The position numbers and the translations under genes are program-made. A stretch of 64,000 nt of DNA from Pelodera strongyloides (lineage: Eukaryota; Nematoda; Chromadorea; Rhabditida; Rhabditidae): positions 124,001 to 188,000 of the forward strand of contig JAANDG010000027.1 of the NCBI GenBank assembly GCA_036852015.1. Direction: 5' to 3'. Below the pieces are notes generated by a model that saw only the letters and a list, made by a program, of their open reading frames with translations, did not search any database and had not been told where the DNA came from. Shown one piece after another: positions 41,186 through 56,995 of this stretch. Position 1 is the first letter of the stretch. Every line of letters starts with the position of its first letter.

Positions 41186-42615
41186 TACTTGTCAGGTTTC
41201 CCTTCCTTCCCAAGTTTTCGAACCACAACTACGGCTGTTCTCCGGGCCGGGCAGCTTCCCGAATGCGCTTTCGGGGTCTCTTGCTTGCATCGTTCGTCAG
41301 AAGTGTTCATCTCCCTAAAACAACATAACATAAGTCGCAAATCTTTGTTTACAATAATAGGATCTTGTTGATCGCTGAACCAACACACACACACACACAC
41401 GTATCACAGGCGTACTATTCCTGAAATAAGAGTTCCACACTTGGTGCAAACAGTCAAAAATTCGTAAGAAAGGGGAAAATTGCTTCAATTACGTACCGTT
41501 TCTTTCTGCCTTTCAGGCACTTAAGATCTCTGATTCTCCATTTATGCGGACTCCTGTTCGTTAAATTCATTCTTTATGTTGTCCCGATCCGATTCTGACG
41601 ATGTCCCTGACGATTAGAAAACAGGAGAATCTGAAGACAAAAATACTGCATCGAACTAACTATCAAGATACGAATACGCTCCATTGAATATAAAACGAAA
41701 CCTAAGCGAACACGGAAGACCGGAAGGGCAACGATTTCACATTGTAAAAAATAGCGTTAAGTGGTTGAACAAGACATACCTGAACTTCACATTTCTGTCC
41801 TTCTTGTAGTTGTACAATAAAGCAGGCAGGCGTCAGCAAAGTTATCCTTGGCCCGGAATTAATAACAGACTCCGGCTGAAAAATGGCCAATATTATTGGA
41901 GTAAAATCTCACAAATGGGTAAATTCATGGATAAGTAAATTACTATCAAACGACTGACAAACGTATTACCTGGGGAAATATAAGAAGCAAGTCATCGCGT
42001 CGTTTTGGTTCGCCAACCACCACAGCTGTAGAAAAAGAATCCGTAGACTGTTCTTCTTCCGAATTCAGGGCCTCCGTATTTGAAATTAAGCACTCTACCA
42101 CTGAAAAAAGTTAGCAATAAAGTCATCGACTTCCGGTGATGGTGTCACTGAAAATAAAAGAAGAAAATCAAATACTCACTGGTCAACAGCCAACAGCGCT
42201 CACACACAGTTTGGTGCCACATCATGATTTACGCCACCAGCACAAGTGAGGTTATCGTAACAAGTTGCTTCTCACTAAGCAGCTTCTCCAGCACATTCTC
42301 GAGTTTCGTTTCGGCATTCGTATTCGCTCTAGGACAAAAAAGTCAAATGAATTAACCGACATAATTAGCTGCGACCAGGGCAACAGAGTAAGAAACAAAA
42401 AACCTGCAAAAGTAACCAAATAACACACCAAACAACCCAGAAATAATAGCAAACCCATCTGAGGCGTCATCCTGTAGATATCAACACTAGGAACAGGAAA
42501 TAAATAAACAAATAATCCCGACGATACAGCAATACAGCAAAGATGTGCATACCTTTTTTCTTCTGTGTTGGAAACGGGTACTTCCGGCGTTTGAACAGGC
42601 AGAACTGGCGTGGAA
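41186..42615 (-). CDS. Acidic/Ser-rich protein gene, unknown family, partial
   Basis: Four exons join in phase: 42553-42615 (VLPVQTPEVPVSNTEEK), 42276-42328 (NAETKLENVLEKLL, coiled-coil-like), 41970-42100 (CLISNTEALNSEEEQSTDSF, then EPKRRDDLLLIFPQ) and 41780-41875 (PRITLLTPACFIVQLQEGQK). Beyond this the 3' end is unclear. One candidate pair of exons gives a basic tail (KCLKGRKKREM and ARRTAVVVVRKLGKEG) ending at about 41187; another exon at 40960-41052 is acidic (SETESTEEVSKQADANVDYD). The 5' exon is not found, since the first listed exon needs two preceding bases. No domain recognised. Probably soluble and perhaps nuclear. Confidence 0.45.
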
Positions 42616-42754
42616 CTGAAAGTTAAACATAGGAAACACTCAAAGTGATAAATAACATGAATAACGAAAGCAAGGAAGAAGAAACAACAGCAAAAGAAGA
42701 GCAGAAACAAAACTGTCGAAAATTTTCTAAGTATTTTCGCAACGCAACCAACTG

Positions 42755-42905
42755 CGTTACGTGCGTTTTTGCCGTGCGATTTCTGGGCGCACAAAAATCG
42801 CACGTTGGGCGCACAATTCACCCACAAATCTGTGCGAACCCTGGGCGAAACCTGTGCGATTTCTGTGCGATCGGGCCGGCCCTGTGCGATTTCTGTGCAG
42901 CGGCT
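42755..42905. repeat. GTGCG repeat, second copy
   Basis: Phrases GGCCCTGTGCGATTTCTGTG, TGTGCGATTTCTG and GGGCGCACAA repeat in both orientations. Related to 40680-40785. ORFs here are shadows. Confidence 0.75.
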
Positions 42906-42909
42906 TTCC

Positions 42910-43198
42910 ATGATGATTGCACAATAAACGGTTTTTTTTCAGCATTTATTCGGATTTTTCTGTTTTACATTGTTCCAACATCTATTTAAATATTTAAATG
43001 TAAGCATTTTATTTCATTTTATTGGTTATTACTGTGCATTGATGCGCCCTGACGATTAAGTAATAAGGATTTACCGATTGCATTCAAAGTACATAATCAT
43101 TCATTTATTCGTTTCCCTTGCTTATTCCCCGGTGTATTTTTGCTTTGACGCTTTTACAAACGTGTCTTATTTCTTCCCTGTATTTTTTCTTTGACGCT
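42910..43198. other. Intergenic AT-rich stretch
   Basis: No gene seen. A TTATTTCTTCCCTGTATTTT..TTTGACGCTTT block here is repeated after the M2 element that follows. Confidence 0.45.
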
Positions 43199-43375
43199 TT
43201 AAAGCGAAATACCAGCCGGTTTTTGAAACGCATTGCATACACCTGCTTTCTTATGCAGCATATGCAAATGAGCAAAAATTAGAATAAAAACTTGACCCCA
43301 ATTAGACCCCACTTCGCATAAATGCATAGGAAAGCAAGTGATGCGTTTCAAAAACCGGCCGGTGTTTCGCTTTAA
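43199..43375. mobile_element. M2 fold-back MITE copy
   Basis: Tips TTAAAGCGAAATACCAGCCGG and CCGGCCGGTGTTTCGCTTTAA. TTAA at both ends. Flanked by imperfect direct copies of a GACTTATTTCTTCCCTGT block. Confidence 0.92.
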
Positions 43376-44772
43376 TTACAAACGTGACGCTTTAATTACA
43401 AACGTGACTTATTTCTTCCCTGTGTATTTTCGCTTTGACGCTTTTAATTACAAAAGACTTATTTCAGTGCTAACCTTTTACGGGAGGTGATATATTGGAG
43501 CTGCAATAGGTGCGAGTATGTATGGAAACGAAACGTTGGAAATCGTTTGTAGTCAGGTTGGTTTGTTGTTTGGTTTACTTTTTTTAAACACAGATGCACG
43601 CTCCATGAAGTTGGAATGGTTTATATATTGCCGAGTGTTGTTGCGAGCTTCTTTATTCCAACCAAGAAAACAAAGTGTCTTTAGCGCATTTATTTCCGAC
43701 GTTTCGATTTTAATTAAATTACAAACATCACTTTATTCAATATACTCTTTTACACTATTACGTATGAACATGTAGAGTCCAGGGTCCTGTTTTCTCAAGT
43801 AGCATTTCCAATGGGGAGCGCCTTGTTTCCGGCGTAGCGCATTTGTCAGCAGTGGGCCTCGCCGCGCGTTCACTATTGCGCTTGTGTGAATTTTTTTGCT
43901 TTTCCAGCTTAGGTAGTTTCTTAGCTACTGTATGTGACTGGATATGTCGTAAAACCGTATGGTAGCCACTGCTGTCTACTACAGCTTCACTATTCCCTAT
44001 ATTTCAGCCTCTAATTGTACACGTCCGTGAAATGCGCTGAGGGGCGTCTGGGACGTCTATCCGGCGATGTGGGATCCGGCATCCGGCTAAAGGAGGGCAG
44101 CACGAACCAAGATCTTGCAATGAGCCGTTTAGTCCTTTCCTGCCACTTGGACGTCATTGTATATCAGAGGTTGGTAAGGTTGGTTGTTGCATTTACATTC
44201 GTTTGCTCCATTCGGCATCTGGTTGGAAGAATAGCACAATAGCACTTGTATTTCTTCTTCTTCCTTAATGTGGTGAGATGTGAGATTGAATATTGCTGCC
44301 ACACATGTTATGCATTTCTATCATATTTTTTCCGGGTAGGGTGTAATTGGCGACGTAGTATTCAGTGGATGAGGAGTTGCTAAGTTGCTATTCATTTGGT
44401 GCTGTGTGTATTTGGACTGCGACCCGCGACTCTCAATCTGACGACCTGAGTACCTTTTGTGTGAAAAGTTAGTTCTTTTTGTCAGGAAAACTTGACACTG
44501 AATATCACATGTAGAATCGATTAGTTTATTTTTATATGCTAGGGAATTGCACATCGGAATGCATTTGATTTACTATTCACAACACTGCAATTTCCAATGT
44601 AACATATGATATGACAGACTTCACCTCGATGTATGTTCTCAATTTTATGTTCTCGATGTATATTGCACACAGTTGTTTAGTTTGGCCCGGGGTTCTTATT
44701 TACAGTCCTTATCAAAGATTTTCTTTCCGTGTATAATTGTACTATATAGCGTACGAAGGCACCTAATTGCAG
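43376..44772 (+). other. 5' region of the SWIM-like gene; upstream exons unresolved
   Basis: It must contain the first exon(s) of the next gene, ending in phase 1. The best candidate is a stretch ending at 44172 (donor GTAAGG) whose frame reads GIRHPAKGGQHEPRSCNEPF, but it lacks an ATG and a convincing acceptor. Confidence 0.35.
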
Positions 44773-47700
44773 GTAAAACCAGGAAGATTTACTATTCGCT
44801 CGATGGCAATGATAAACCGCACTTATTGAAAGGGCCAGGCACATCGAGCTCTGCAACGCTGGTTGTTACCATAAACAGTCACCCGACGCGGAAACTTACA
44901 CGAAAGGTATGGTTGGTTTTACAACAACCGATTAATTGACTATACTCGTTACGAAATCCCTTAGATTTGCGCGCAGCAATTTTACCCCAGTGGTTGACAG
45001 TTTTATTTAAGTGAGCTTTTATTGCGCTCTATGGTCTGTCTTTTTGCATAAAATGTTTTCTTGAAGCGAGGTACGAGCGTGGTAATTGCTGAGACCTTAC
45101 AGGATGGCCTCGAGCGTGAGTACATGTGTATTTAAACAACTGTCTTTCTTTTTGCAATGCGTTAGAGTTATGGCGGTAAAGTGCTATGAAAGCTAGCTAG
45201 CTAGACGTCATTTCTAATCTATTTGTTCTCTTTTGTTGTAGGTTCTTATTGTCTTTTCAGTGCATTAATATTTTGCTCAAACTGTGTTCGAAACATGGGG
45301 CTCCTTCTACAGTACTCCGGTACATAAGTTTCATTTTCAGTTGAAGACCTCCAATTGCATCGTGCGGCAAATGGCGGCCGAGGCGATTTCGCTGTGATGA
45401 ATCACGTCAAAAACCCTAACCACGAGTTGTTGGGATGTCCGGCACCCGTCCCGACCTTCTTTAGCGGCCAAAAATTGATCGAATGTTGTAAGTTTTCGAT
45501 TTCGTAATTTCGCACGTTCATCTGTCTCTCAACTTGTTCGTTTTCTGTTTGAACTCGTTATGCAGGATGTTCAGAAAACCGGGTCTTCAATGAACTTATG
45601 TATGATATGACATATCATTCCGTTTAGATATTGGGGTTGACAAACTGGCCGAACTTGTCAAAAAGTCAGCAGATGACAAATGCTCCATTTTTGACGAACA
45701 AGCAGGAATGGCGTGTGTTTTCGACACCAAAAGAGAGTCATTGTACGTCTTATCTATTAGCCTGCTTTATTTTGTTTTTGTTGTAATACATGTTGAGTAT
45801 ACATATATGTGTTAGACTTATGATATACTGAATTAATAACTGTCGTGTTGTCGTGGTTATGGAATGTAATATAATGTAATAATAATGTCCGGGTAGTCAA
45901 CACGGTACAAGCACAAGTGTAAGCGTAACCAGGCTGGTAAATGCGCGGGCTAAAGAGAGAGAGAGAGAGGATTAGACTGCGAGATTAGCTGTTTAGCATT
46001 TCCCATGCTTAACTATCTTACAAATATCTTACATGGTGTTAGCTGGCCTGGATTCACCACTACAAATGTATTCCTGTTCTAACAGTTTGTTTACCTTGTC
46101 CTGAGTTTATTAATGAACTTCAGGACTAACATTGTCAAATCCGCTTGCAAGGACTGTGGAACAAGGCACATCTGCACTCATATTATCTGTTTTTGGATGC
46201 AAGTTGCTGATGCTGCTCATCACGTAGACTTGTTCATGCGACGATGTGATTTGGACAAACTCGACCAGCAAAAGACTGAGGTATGTAGATTTGTTCTTTT
46301 TTCTAGTTAATGTAATGTTGTTATACATAGTACTTTCCTATTTCTTGTGTTTTTCTGTTGTATTTTCTTTTTATTTACTTATAATAGGTCGTACGTCGTG
46401 AAACTATGCTAAAAATAAATACGGTCGTACGTCGTGAAACTATGCTAAAAATAAATACCAGCCAATGCTAAAGCTTGTTTGGACCATCCACCTTTATTCC
46501 AGGCCGGTGGGCATGGGACGAAGTCAGGGCGGGCAAGACGTTTGGGTAATGATCGGACAAGGCGGGACTGCGTGAGAACGATCAACCGCATCGACGATAC
46601 GCATATGTTAGTTTTTTTCTTAAAGCGAAATACCGACCGGTTTTTGAAACGCATCGTGGATAACTGCATTTGTATGCATTTATGCGAATTGGGGTCTATT
46701 TTTTATGCTAACTTATGCTCATTTGCACATGACGTACAAGAATATTGGTTTCTCGATGCGTTTCAAAACCGGCCAGTATTTCGCTTTAAAGCGAATATGT
46801 ATGCAGTCAAAATGCGCAAAACAAACACGAAACTGAATTTTCCATCTACGGCATGCATTTAAATACGTAAATTCGAATATGTCACTGTTTCATGCTATTT
46901 GCCGATATCTGCTCACTTATGTTAATATTTGCTCCATTGGATCCGACATTTTGAAACGGGTCTGATTAATGCGTTTAGTATTGAAAACATGAATTTTGCG
47001 ATTCATTTCACCTGGGTAACTTTAGACAACTTTTGTTATTGTTTCCATAATGGGGGACATGCATTCTATTAATACAGTTTAACTTCAAAAAGGGCCTACC
47101 TATTCTCTTTAAGGATGTTCGTATGCGGTACTTTAAAATAGCTCTCCAACTAACTTAATTTGTCAGCGATTCGTTATCACACTTACTTAATTTGAAAGTT
47201 ATCTTCACTCGTTTAGGATCCTCGATATGGATTCACCACTTGCCGAGGAGGAGGAGATCATTTCACCGTTTCACCTTTTCAGGTACTTTACTCTCAATCT
47301 TTGTTAATGTTAATAATCGTAAATACGTCCGATTTATAGGTGGTGAAATGATTCTGAAGAAAGTGAGTACATATTTTATTTATGTATTGTTTAAATGCGT
47401 ATTTCTATTTTAGACAAAACAACCGCTCGCACCCGTCCGAGCCTTTAGACGACCCGGAGAGAATCGTATTTGGTTTTGAAACTCTGTCACCGTACGTTTT
47501 TTACTCCATATCATGAATTAATAGAATATTAACCTTCACTACCATGATGTACCCTGCCTCGTGCTTATTTTTTTTGTTTGCATCTCTTTAATAAGTCTCT
47601 TTTATAGGGAGCTAACTGGATCGCTCGGAGAAACGCCAGCGCAGCCTCCAGTGCTTAAGAGGTAACTAAATGTCTCCTGAAAATTTTATTGAGGTTCTAC

Positions 47701-47988
47701 TGTGCATTCGTTTTTGCCTTAGCTATCGTCTTCAAAATTGCACGAAAACGTCAGCTTATCCGCAACTTTTCTTTTCGTTTAATCTAATCTTTTAGGTCAT
47801 GAAGCGTAAAAGATTTATTTTGTTTATTTTGTGATGTTTTTACCCTTCCTTATAGCTTGCCCTTTTATTCACCATGTAAAGAGTTGTTCTTTAGAAAACG
47901 CAAGAGACGTTTGCCTTCTACCGGTGAAACACCCAAAAGGATGTCCACTAGGGCTCGCAAAGCGAATGTGAATTCAAGCGACGACTAA
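44773..47988 (+). CDS. SWIM-like zinc-finger protein, unknown function (345+ aa, 5' incomplete)
   Basis: Eleven exons join with agreeing phases: 44773-44906, 45067-45115, 45341-45487, 45628-45742, 46124-46280, 46503-46606, 47217-47282, 47414-47491, 47608-47661, 47856-47988 (ten listed, plus at least one missing first exon). In order: KTRKIYYSLDGNDKP; LQLHRAANGGRGDFAVMNHV; DEQAGMACVFDTKRE; then a zinc motif CKDCGTRHICTHIICFWMQ (CxxC..CxH, close to SWIM CxC..CxH); basic linker KSGRARRLGNDRTRRD; acidic SPLAEEEEII; and a basic tail FFRKRKRRLPSTGE and KRMSTRARKANV that looks like a nuclear localisation signal. SWIM fingers occur in MULE transposases and some nuclear proteins; no transposase core is visible. 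An M2 element lies in the intron after 46606. AATAAA is about 390 bp past the stop. Confidence 0.65.
46387..46458. repeat. 36-bp direct duplication
   Basis: Unit GGTCGTACGTCGTGAAACTA plus GCTAAAAATAAATAC occurs twice back-to-back in an intron of the SWIM-like gene. Confidence 0.95.
46620..46789. mobile_element. M2 fold-back MITE copy
   Basis: Tips TTAAAGCGAAATACCGACCGG and CCGGCCAGTATTTCGCTTTAA. TTAA at both ends. Fourteen bases inside an intron of the SWIM-like gene. Confidence 0.92.
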
Positions 47989-48483
47989 AAGAGGAAAGAC
48001 ATTTTCTTTTCCGTGTATTTTATTTTAATTGTTTTTTGTTTTAAAATGTATTTCTGGTTGTTAATAACCTTCCCTGACCGTGAAGTATTAGAAGTGCTTT
48101 GATTTCGGGCTAACATCTGCTTGTGCTCGCCGAGCTTTCATGATTTTGTTATAGATTGTTGTTTTGCTTGTTTGCCTTTATTGATTATATTTGTTCCTTA
48201 TTTCAAAAACAATGTTTTTTTCTGTTTTAGTACTCTTTGGTTAAAGTTGATGTCTTTTAGATTATGATAGATTCCAAAGCTTTTACGTGCAAAAATAGTT
48301 TTTTTTTAATAGCGTTGCCAGGGTTTAACCTTTCATTCATTGTTGGTTATGCATGTTGTTGTTTGTTTCAGTTGACTAATAAAATAATTTCCCACGCATA
48401 GTGTACAGTTCATCTTTCTGACAATCCCCCTTGTGTTTTGTTTTAGAATTATAGCTTGCCAATCAAAATACTGAGTATTAGAG
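47989..48483. other. 3' flank of the SWIM-like gene
   Basis: T-rich sequence with AATAAAATAA at 48380, probably the 3' UTR and polyadenylation signal. No other gene. Confidence 0.5.
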
Positions 48484-48900
48484 TATGTGCGTCACCTAAA
48501 GTTCTAATAGTTTATCTCTGAGAAGGTGTGGAGTGGAGGGATTGTATATGAAATGACAATAATTTTATCAACATTTCAATCTTTCTTAATCAGTACTTAA
48601 AAATATTTGACACACTTGATTCATACGCTTGGTATGGGACGCGCGCACTTGACGCCTGCGAGTCGCATCGGGGACGCCCCAAGACGCCTCAATGGCGCCG
48701 CACGTTGACGCCTGCGAGGCGGATCGGGGACGCCTCAAGACGCCTCAATGGCGCCGCTCATTGACGCCTGCGAGGCGCATCATTGACGCCTTCATGACGC
48801 CTCTGCGGGTGTACTCCTTAGGGCGTCGCGTGGGCGTCTTATGGTACGCAGGCGTCATCAGGCGCCATAGGGTCTCGGGTGCTTATGTCATTTAGCCGTC
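48484..48900. repeat. GACGCC-rich dispersed repeat, copy 2 (inverted)
   Basis: Reverse complement of 31700-32203: ATGTGCGTCACCTAAAGTTC at one end, GGGTGCTTATGTCATTTAG at the other, GACGCCTGCGAGGCGCATC units between. Confidence 0.9.
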
Positions 48901-49058
48901 TTTTGTCCCAGTCTTTGCCAGGTTGTCAGGTACCCTTGCTTGAAAACCTGGCGAAGATATGGTGGAAATCTACGTTCGAATATTTAAAATAATTATTCTT
49001 TTGAGAACTACTTATTTGAGCCGACGTCGATCCTGCCTACTATCATCTACCGCGCGAA

Positions 49059-49925
49059 ATGATGCCAATCGTCTACTATTTGGCGAAAGTGCGGCACACG
49101 GATGGCGTCAATCATCATTTTATCGCGGCGATCATTCACAGCTATGCGATGGTTGGTTGTTTTTGTTATGAAAACGTTCAGCATAACAGTTATTCAGTTA
49201 GACGTTACAAGTTGCCAAGGTAATCAAGGTGAACGAGCAACTAAAAAGAAACTTTAAATAAAGGTTCTTGGTGTGTGCCCATTGTGTGCAAACTACGCAA
49301 CTGGACAAGCAGTTGCAATTTTTCTCTGTTACATCCGGGAACTAAACTAAGTATGTAGTACATGCGACTAAAGTCGATGAAAAATGAGCGACCTGAGAAA
49401 ACCGGAAATTTTCATGCACTTCATGCACATTATTTGTTTAATTCCATTCAGAAGTACGGTATCGAAATCAACGCGACGCAGCCAGATTGGCTCAGCAAGA
49501 TTTCCAAACGCCTACCTGCCGTTCGTCCAAGGCCCCAGCCGATTGATGTATTTGGTTGTTTAAACTTTAACTGCAAAAGTAAATTATGTAAACGGTGACA
49601 CATCAGCACTCACCCATAATCAAGAGGGTTACTCGAGAAAGACGATAGTAGACACGGGTCTAGTTATGCAGATTTTGCTTTTCAGTGACTTAATACAATT
49701 CATGGACACGCACTTAGCCAGGGTACAATTCATATACCACGTATCATATCGTTTTAATTTATTTATAGCAAGATGATTTCTTGGACGAAGAAGGCATCAA
49801 TCAACCGTGTCAAGAGGATGTACGTTTATCGTTTCAATAGTTGCAACTAACATGTACTTTACAAGTGTTATTCTCATATCTAACTTATTAGCGATGCATT
49901 CACGAGTGTTTGTAGAAGACAGTAA
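49059..49925 (+). CDS. Small multi-exon gene, two competing frames
   Basis: Exon 1 from ATG 49059 reads MMPIVYYLAKVRHTDGVNHH and FIAAIIHSYAMVGCFCYENV, clearly protein-like (the frame is open 11 codons further up). Exons 2-4 are 49452-49547, 49769-49819 and 49892-49925. Using the GT at 49220, the later exons read basic (KMISWTKKASINRVKR; stop at 49925). Using the GT at 49152 they read KYGIEINATQPDWLSKISKR, QDDFLDEEGINQPCQED and RCIHECL (stop at 49915), which looks more natural. Both are phase-consistent, and sequence alone cannot decide. No domain recognised. Confidence 0.4.
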
Positions 49926-49983
49926 GATCACAAGTTCTCGGAGATAAAAGGCTCTGCGGCATGCACTTTCTGTTGCCAGTTTA

Positions 49984-50319
49984 TTTACTGTGTGCCACGG
50001 TGTCGCCGCGCAACCCTTCCTGGTGTTTACTGTGTGCCACCGTGTCGCCGCGCATTTCTTCCTGGTATTTACTGTATGTCACGGTGTCGCCGCGCATCCC
50101 TTTCTTGTATTTACTGTGTGCCACCGTGTCGCCGCGCACTATTTCCCGGTATTTATTGTGTGCCACAGTGTCGCCGCGCATTACTTCCCGGTATTTACTG
50201 TGTGCCACAGTGTCGCCGCGCAACCCTTCCTGCTATTTACTGTGTGCCACGGTGCCGCCGCGCAACCCTTACTGGGATTTACTGTGTGCCACGGTGTCGC
50301 CGTGCATCCTTTCCCGGTT
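49984..50319. repeat. 42-bp minisatellite, eight units
   Basis: Unit TTTACTGTGTGCCACGGTGT followed by CGCCGCGCAACCCTTCCTGGTG, with 3-7 differences per unit. Because 42 is a multiple of 3, all plus frames and one minus frame stay open as 14-residue repeats. There is no start context or splice site, so I do not call a gene. Confidence 0.95.
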
Positions 50320-50515
50320 CTTGGTTGAGCACTGCGCATGCGCAGTATGCAAGGCCTGAGTCTTATGCGGTCCTCCATTATTGTAAGCGGAAAAAAATTG
50401 CAATTTAGCTGGAAGCCGTAGTGAACCGCCGCGTTCAGGAGAGGGAAAAGAGGCAGAGGCTCAAGGAGAGAGCTGTTACGAGCATTAAAGAGTTTGTTTT
50501 TACAACATTGAGTGG

Positions 50516-50696
50516 TTAAAGCGAAATGCGAAAGGTTTTTGAAACGTATCGTGGATAGCTGCATTCTTATGCATTTATGCGAAGTGGGGCCTAATTAGGG
50601 TCTATTTTTTATGCAAAATTATTCTCATTTGCATATCACGCATACGAATTTTGGTGTACTGATGCGTTTCAAAAACCGGCCGGTATCTTGCTTTAA
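50516..50696. mobile_element. M2 fold-back MITE copy
   Basis: Tips TTAAAGCGAAATGCG and AAAAACCGGCCGGTATCTTGC. Left arm is shortened. TTAA at both ends. Confidence 0.88.
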
Positions 50697-51052
50697 GCAA
50701 TGCGTATTCAAATTCATAAGCTTCGCCGGTGAGTCCGGAGGTGGTTCACAAAATTCTGGCTGTTTAAGATACGTTTCTGATAAATTTCCCGTAACACCGT
50801 CGAGCGTCGCATACCTAATAATATTTTAATCGGGAGTGGCTCAGTCATGAGCCCTCCAAATTTAGGCAATTTTCTAATTCCGGCGGTGGTTCACCGGTGA
50901 GCTCGCTTACGGCCTAACCGTTTTATAAAGGAAAGAGATAGGGGAAGGGAGCTAAGATCCTTTCTTGCATGCGAATTTTTTTTTTGAAAATCAGGTAAAA
51001 TCTCCCTAAACTTTTAAGCTGTACACTGAATTTCAGAGAAAAATACACCCAT

Positions 51053-51220
51053 GGAGTGGTACATCTCGCCCAGGACCTCTACCTGACTTAGTGTTCATGA
51101 ACTTTCGATTGACCCATTATAAAAGGTTGTTAGTGGGGTTAGCAAGTTTCGTACAAAGTATTTTCATCAGCTTTTTCTGTTTTTCTAGCCCCTTGCAAGT
51201 ATGATTACAGTATTTCTCGC
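51053..51220 (+). CDS. Possible orphan exon
   Basis: Follows a good acceptor (CTGAATTTCAG) and stays open for 56 codons: RKIHPWSGTSRPGPLPDL, then LTHYKRLLVGLASF and a hydrophobic end. No partner exon found. Could belong to a gene in 50700-51050, where CGGTGAG donors occur. Confidence 0.25.
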
Positions 51221-52223
51221 CGTGACATACTTCAAATACAAAATCCTATTGTTAATGTATTCCATCTTTACTCTTCAATGTTCTTTTTCCTATTACATTT
51301 TAGTGTAAAATTAACAAAAAAGCAATTCCTTATACAATTTAGCTCCCAGTCTTCAGCTTCCTCGTTGTTACCGCTATATGCATAGATAGGTATTCTTGTG
51401 TGGATAGATAGAAAATCTCAAAAAAAAAATGGATTTCCAATGCATTTTAGTGATATTAGTATTCAGTTTTATTTAAATAAATGATAGTGACTTATAACAT
51501 TAAAACTCATTGGCTTTACACTGCTTTTCCTTGCTCATTATCAGTGGATTCGTTCAATTCGTTTCATATCTATGTTTATCGACTATATATGTATATTTTC
51601 ATCATTTTTATTTTTATAAGAAGGCAATTTTTTTGGCGTTTTGTTTTGAATGATATTACAAGAAACAAGAATACGAGGCACAGCCTTTGTCCAATTTCTA
51701 ACGTATCTTGCAAAATTTATTGAAAACAAAACAATTACATCATATATAATTAGTAAATAGTCGAAATTGGGTCATCTCGACGATCTGTGTGTAATTGTTG
51801 GCGTGACCATCGTGGCTTGACTCGTTATTTTCGTTTTTCTGCAATATAGAGCTGTGGGTCCCAGGTCGCGGGGTTTGGGCCTCAGGGCTACGTAATGTAG
51901 AAATATAACCCAACATAACTTTTTACTAGGAACATAAAACTCGTGCAATTTTTGTCAAACGAAACCAGGCACTAAAAATTGAATAAACGAAAAATATATG
52001 AACAACATAATTGACTTGTGAAACCAACAACAAAGGAAAGTAAAAATGAAAAGCTATGAGATCAAACGTAAACACAAATACAGCTTCGTATGTGCGCCGC
52101 TATGAAGTGTGCGCCGCTCACACAGCGCACAGTTGCTAAACTTCGCTATTCCGTCACATAAACCGTAACCTAAGGGGCTTAGGGGATACCGTAACTAAAA
52201 TTGGAAATTTGCATATTAAAAAC
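51221..52223. other. Intergenic AT-rich stretch
   Basis: No gene supported. It ends with a GTGCGCCGC patch at 52088-52130 related in style to 53020-53110, and a TTACGGT-bounded piece just below the receptor stop. Confidence 0.4.
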
Positions 52224-56534
<4,311 letters not shown>

Positions 56535-56824
56535 TTTCGTTTATTCAAATGTATTGAAAGTATTATCATAAACTGGACTATTATAGAAATCGTTGCTATT
56601 GAAAACATAATGGCGTGCTCAGTATTGAGAGCCATGCTTTAGCCGTATATAAATCCGGTTTTAAGCTATAAATAAGTAATAAATCAGACAAAATTGAGCG
56701 TTTTTGTAAATACTTACACACAAACGAAGTAAGAAAATAATAGCAAATTTTTGGTTATTCGATAATAAATATTATGTTAACTACTCATTAGGAGTTGTAA
56801 AATATAGAGTTGTTTAGTTTGGTT
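56535..56824. other. Upstream region of the receptor gene
   Basis: AT-rich, no gene. Promoter elements are not identifiable by eye. Confidence 0.35.
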
Positions 56825-56995
56825 TTAAAGCGAAACGCCAGCCCCTTTGGAAAATTTGCATATGATAAGCAAATCCTATGCATCCTATGCTAATTTTGCG
56901 CGATCGTCCACGGCTATCGCGCAAAATTAGCATAGGATACATTGGATTTGCTTATCATATGCAAATTTTTCAAAGGAGCTGGCATTTCGCTTTAA
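56825..56995. mobile_element. M3 fold-back MITE, second copy
   Basis: Tips TTAAAGCGAAACGCCAGCCCC and GGAGCTGGCATTTCGCTTTAA. Near-perfect arms around GATCGTCCACGGCTATC. TTAA at both ends. Confidence 0.93.

Noticed and set aside
42252..42911. 219-codon minus-strand ORF as a single-exon gene
   Set aside because: It fuses a GTGCG repeat with exons and introns of the gene at 41186-42615; the phase-consistent exons explain the coding parts better.
49961..50408. Repeat-protein ORFs in three plus frames and one minus frame
   Set aside because: All come from the 42-bp minisatellite, and no frame has independent support.
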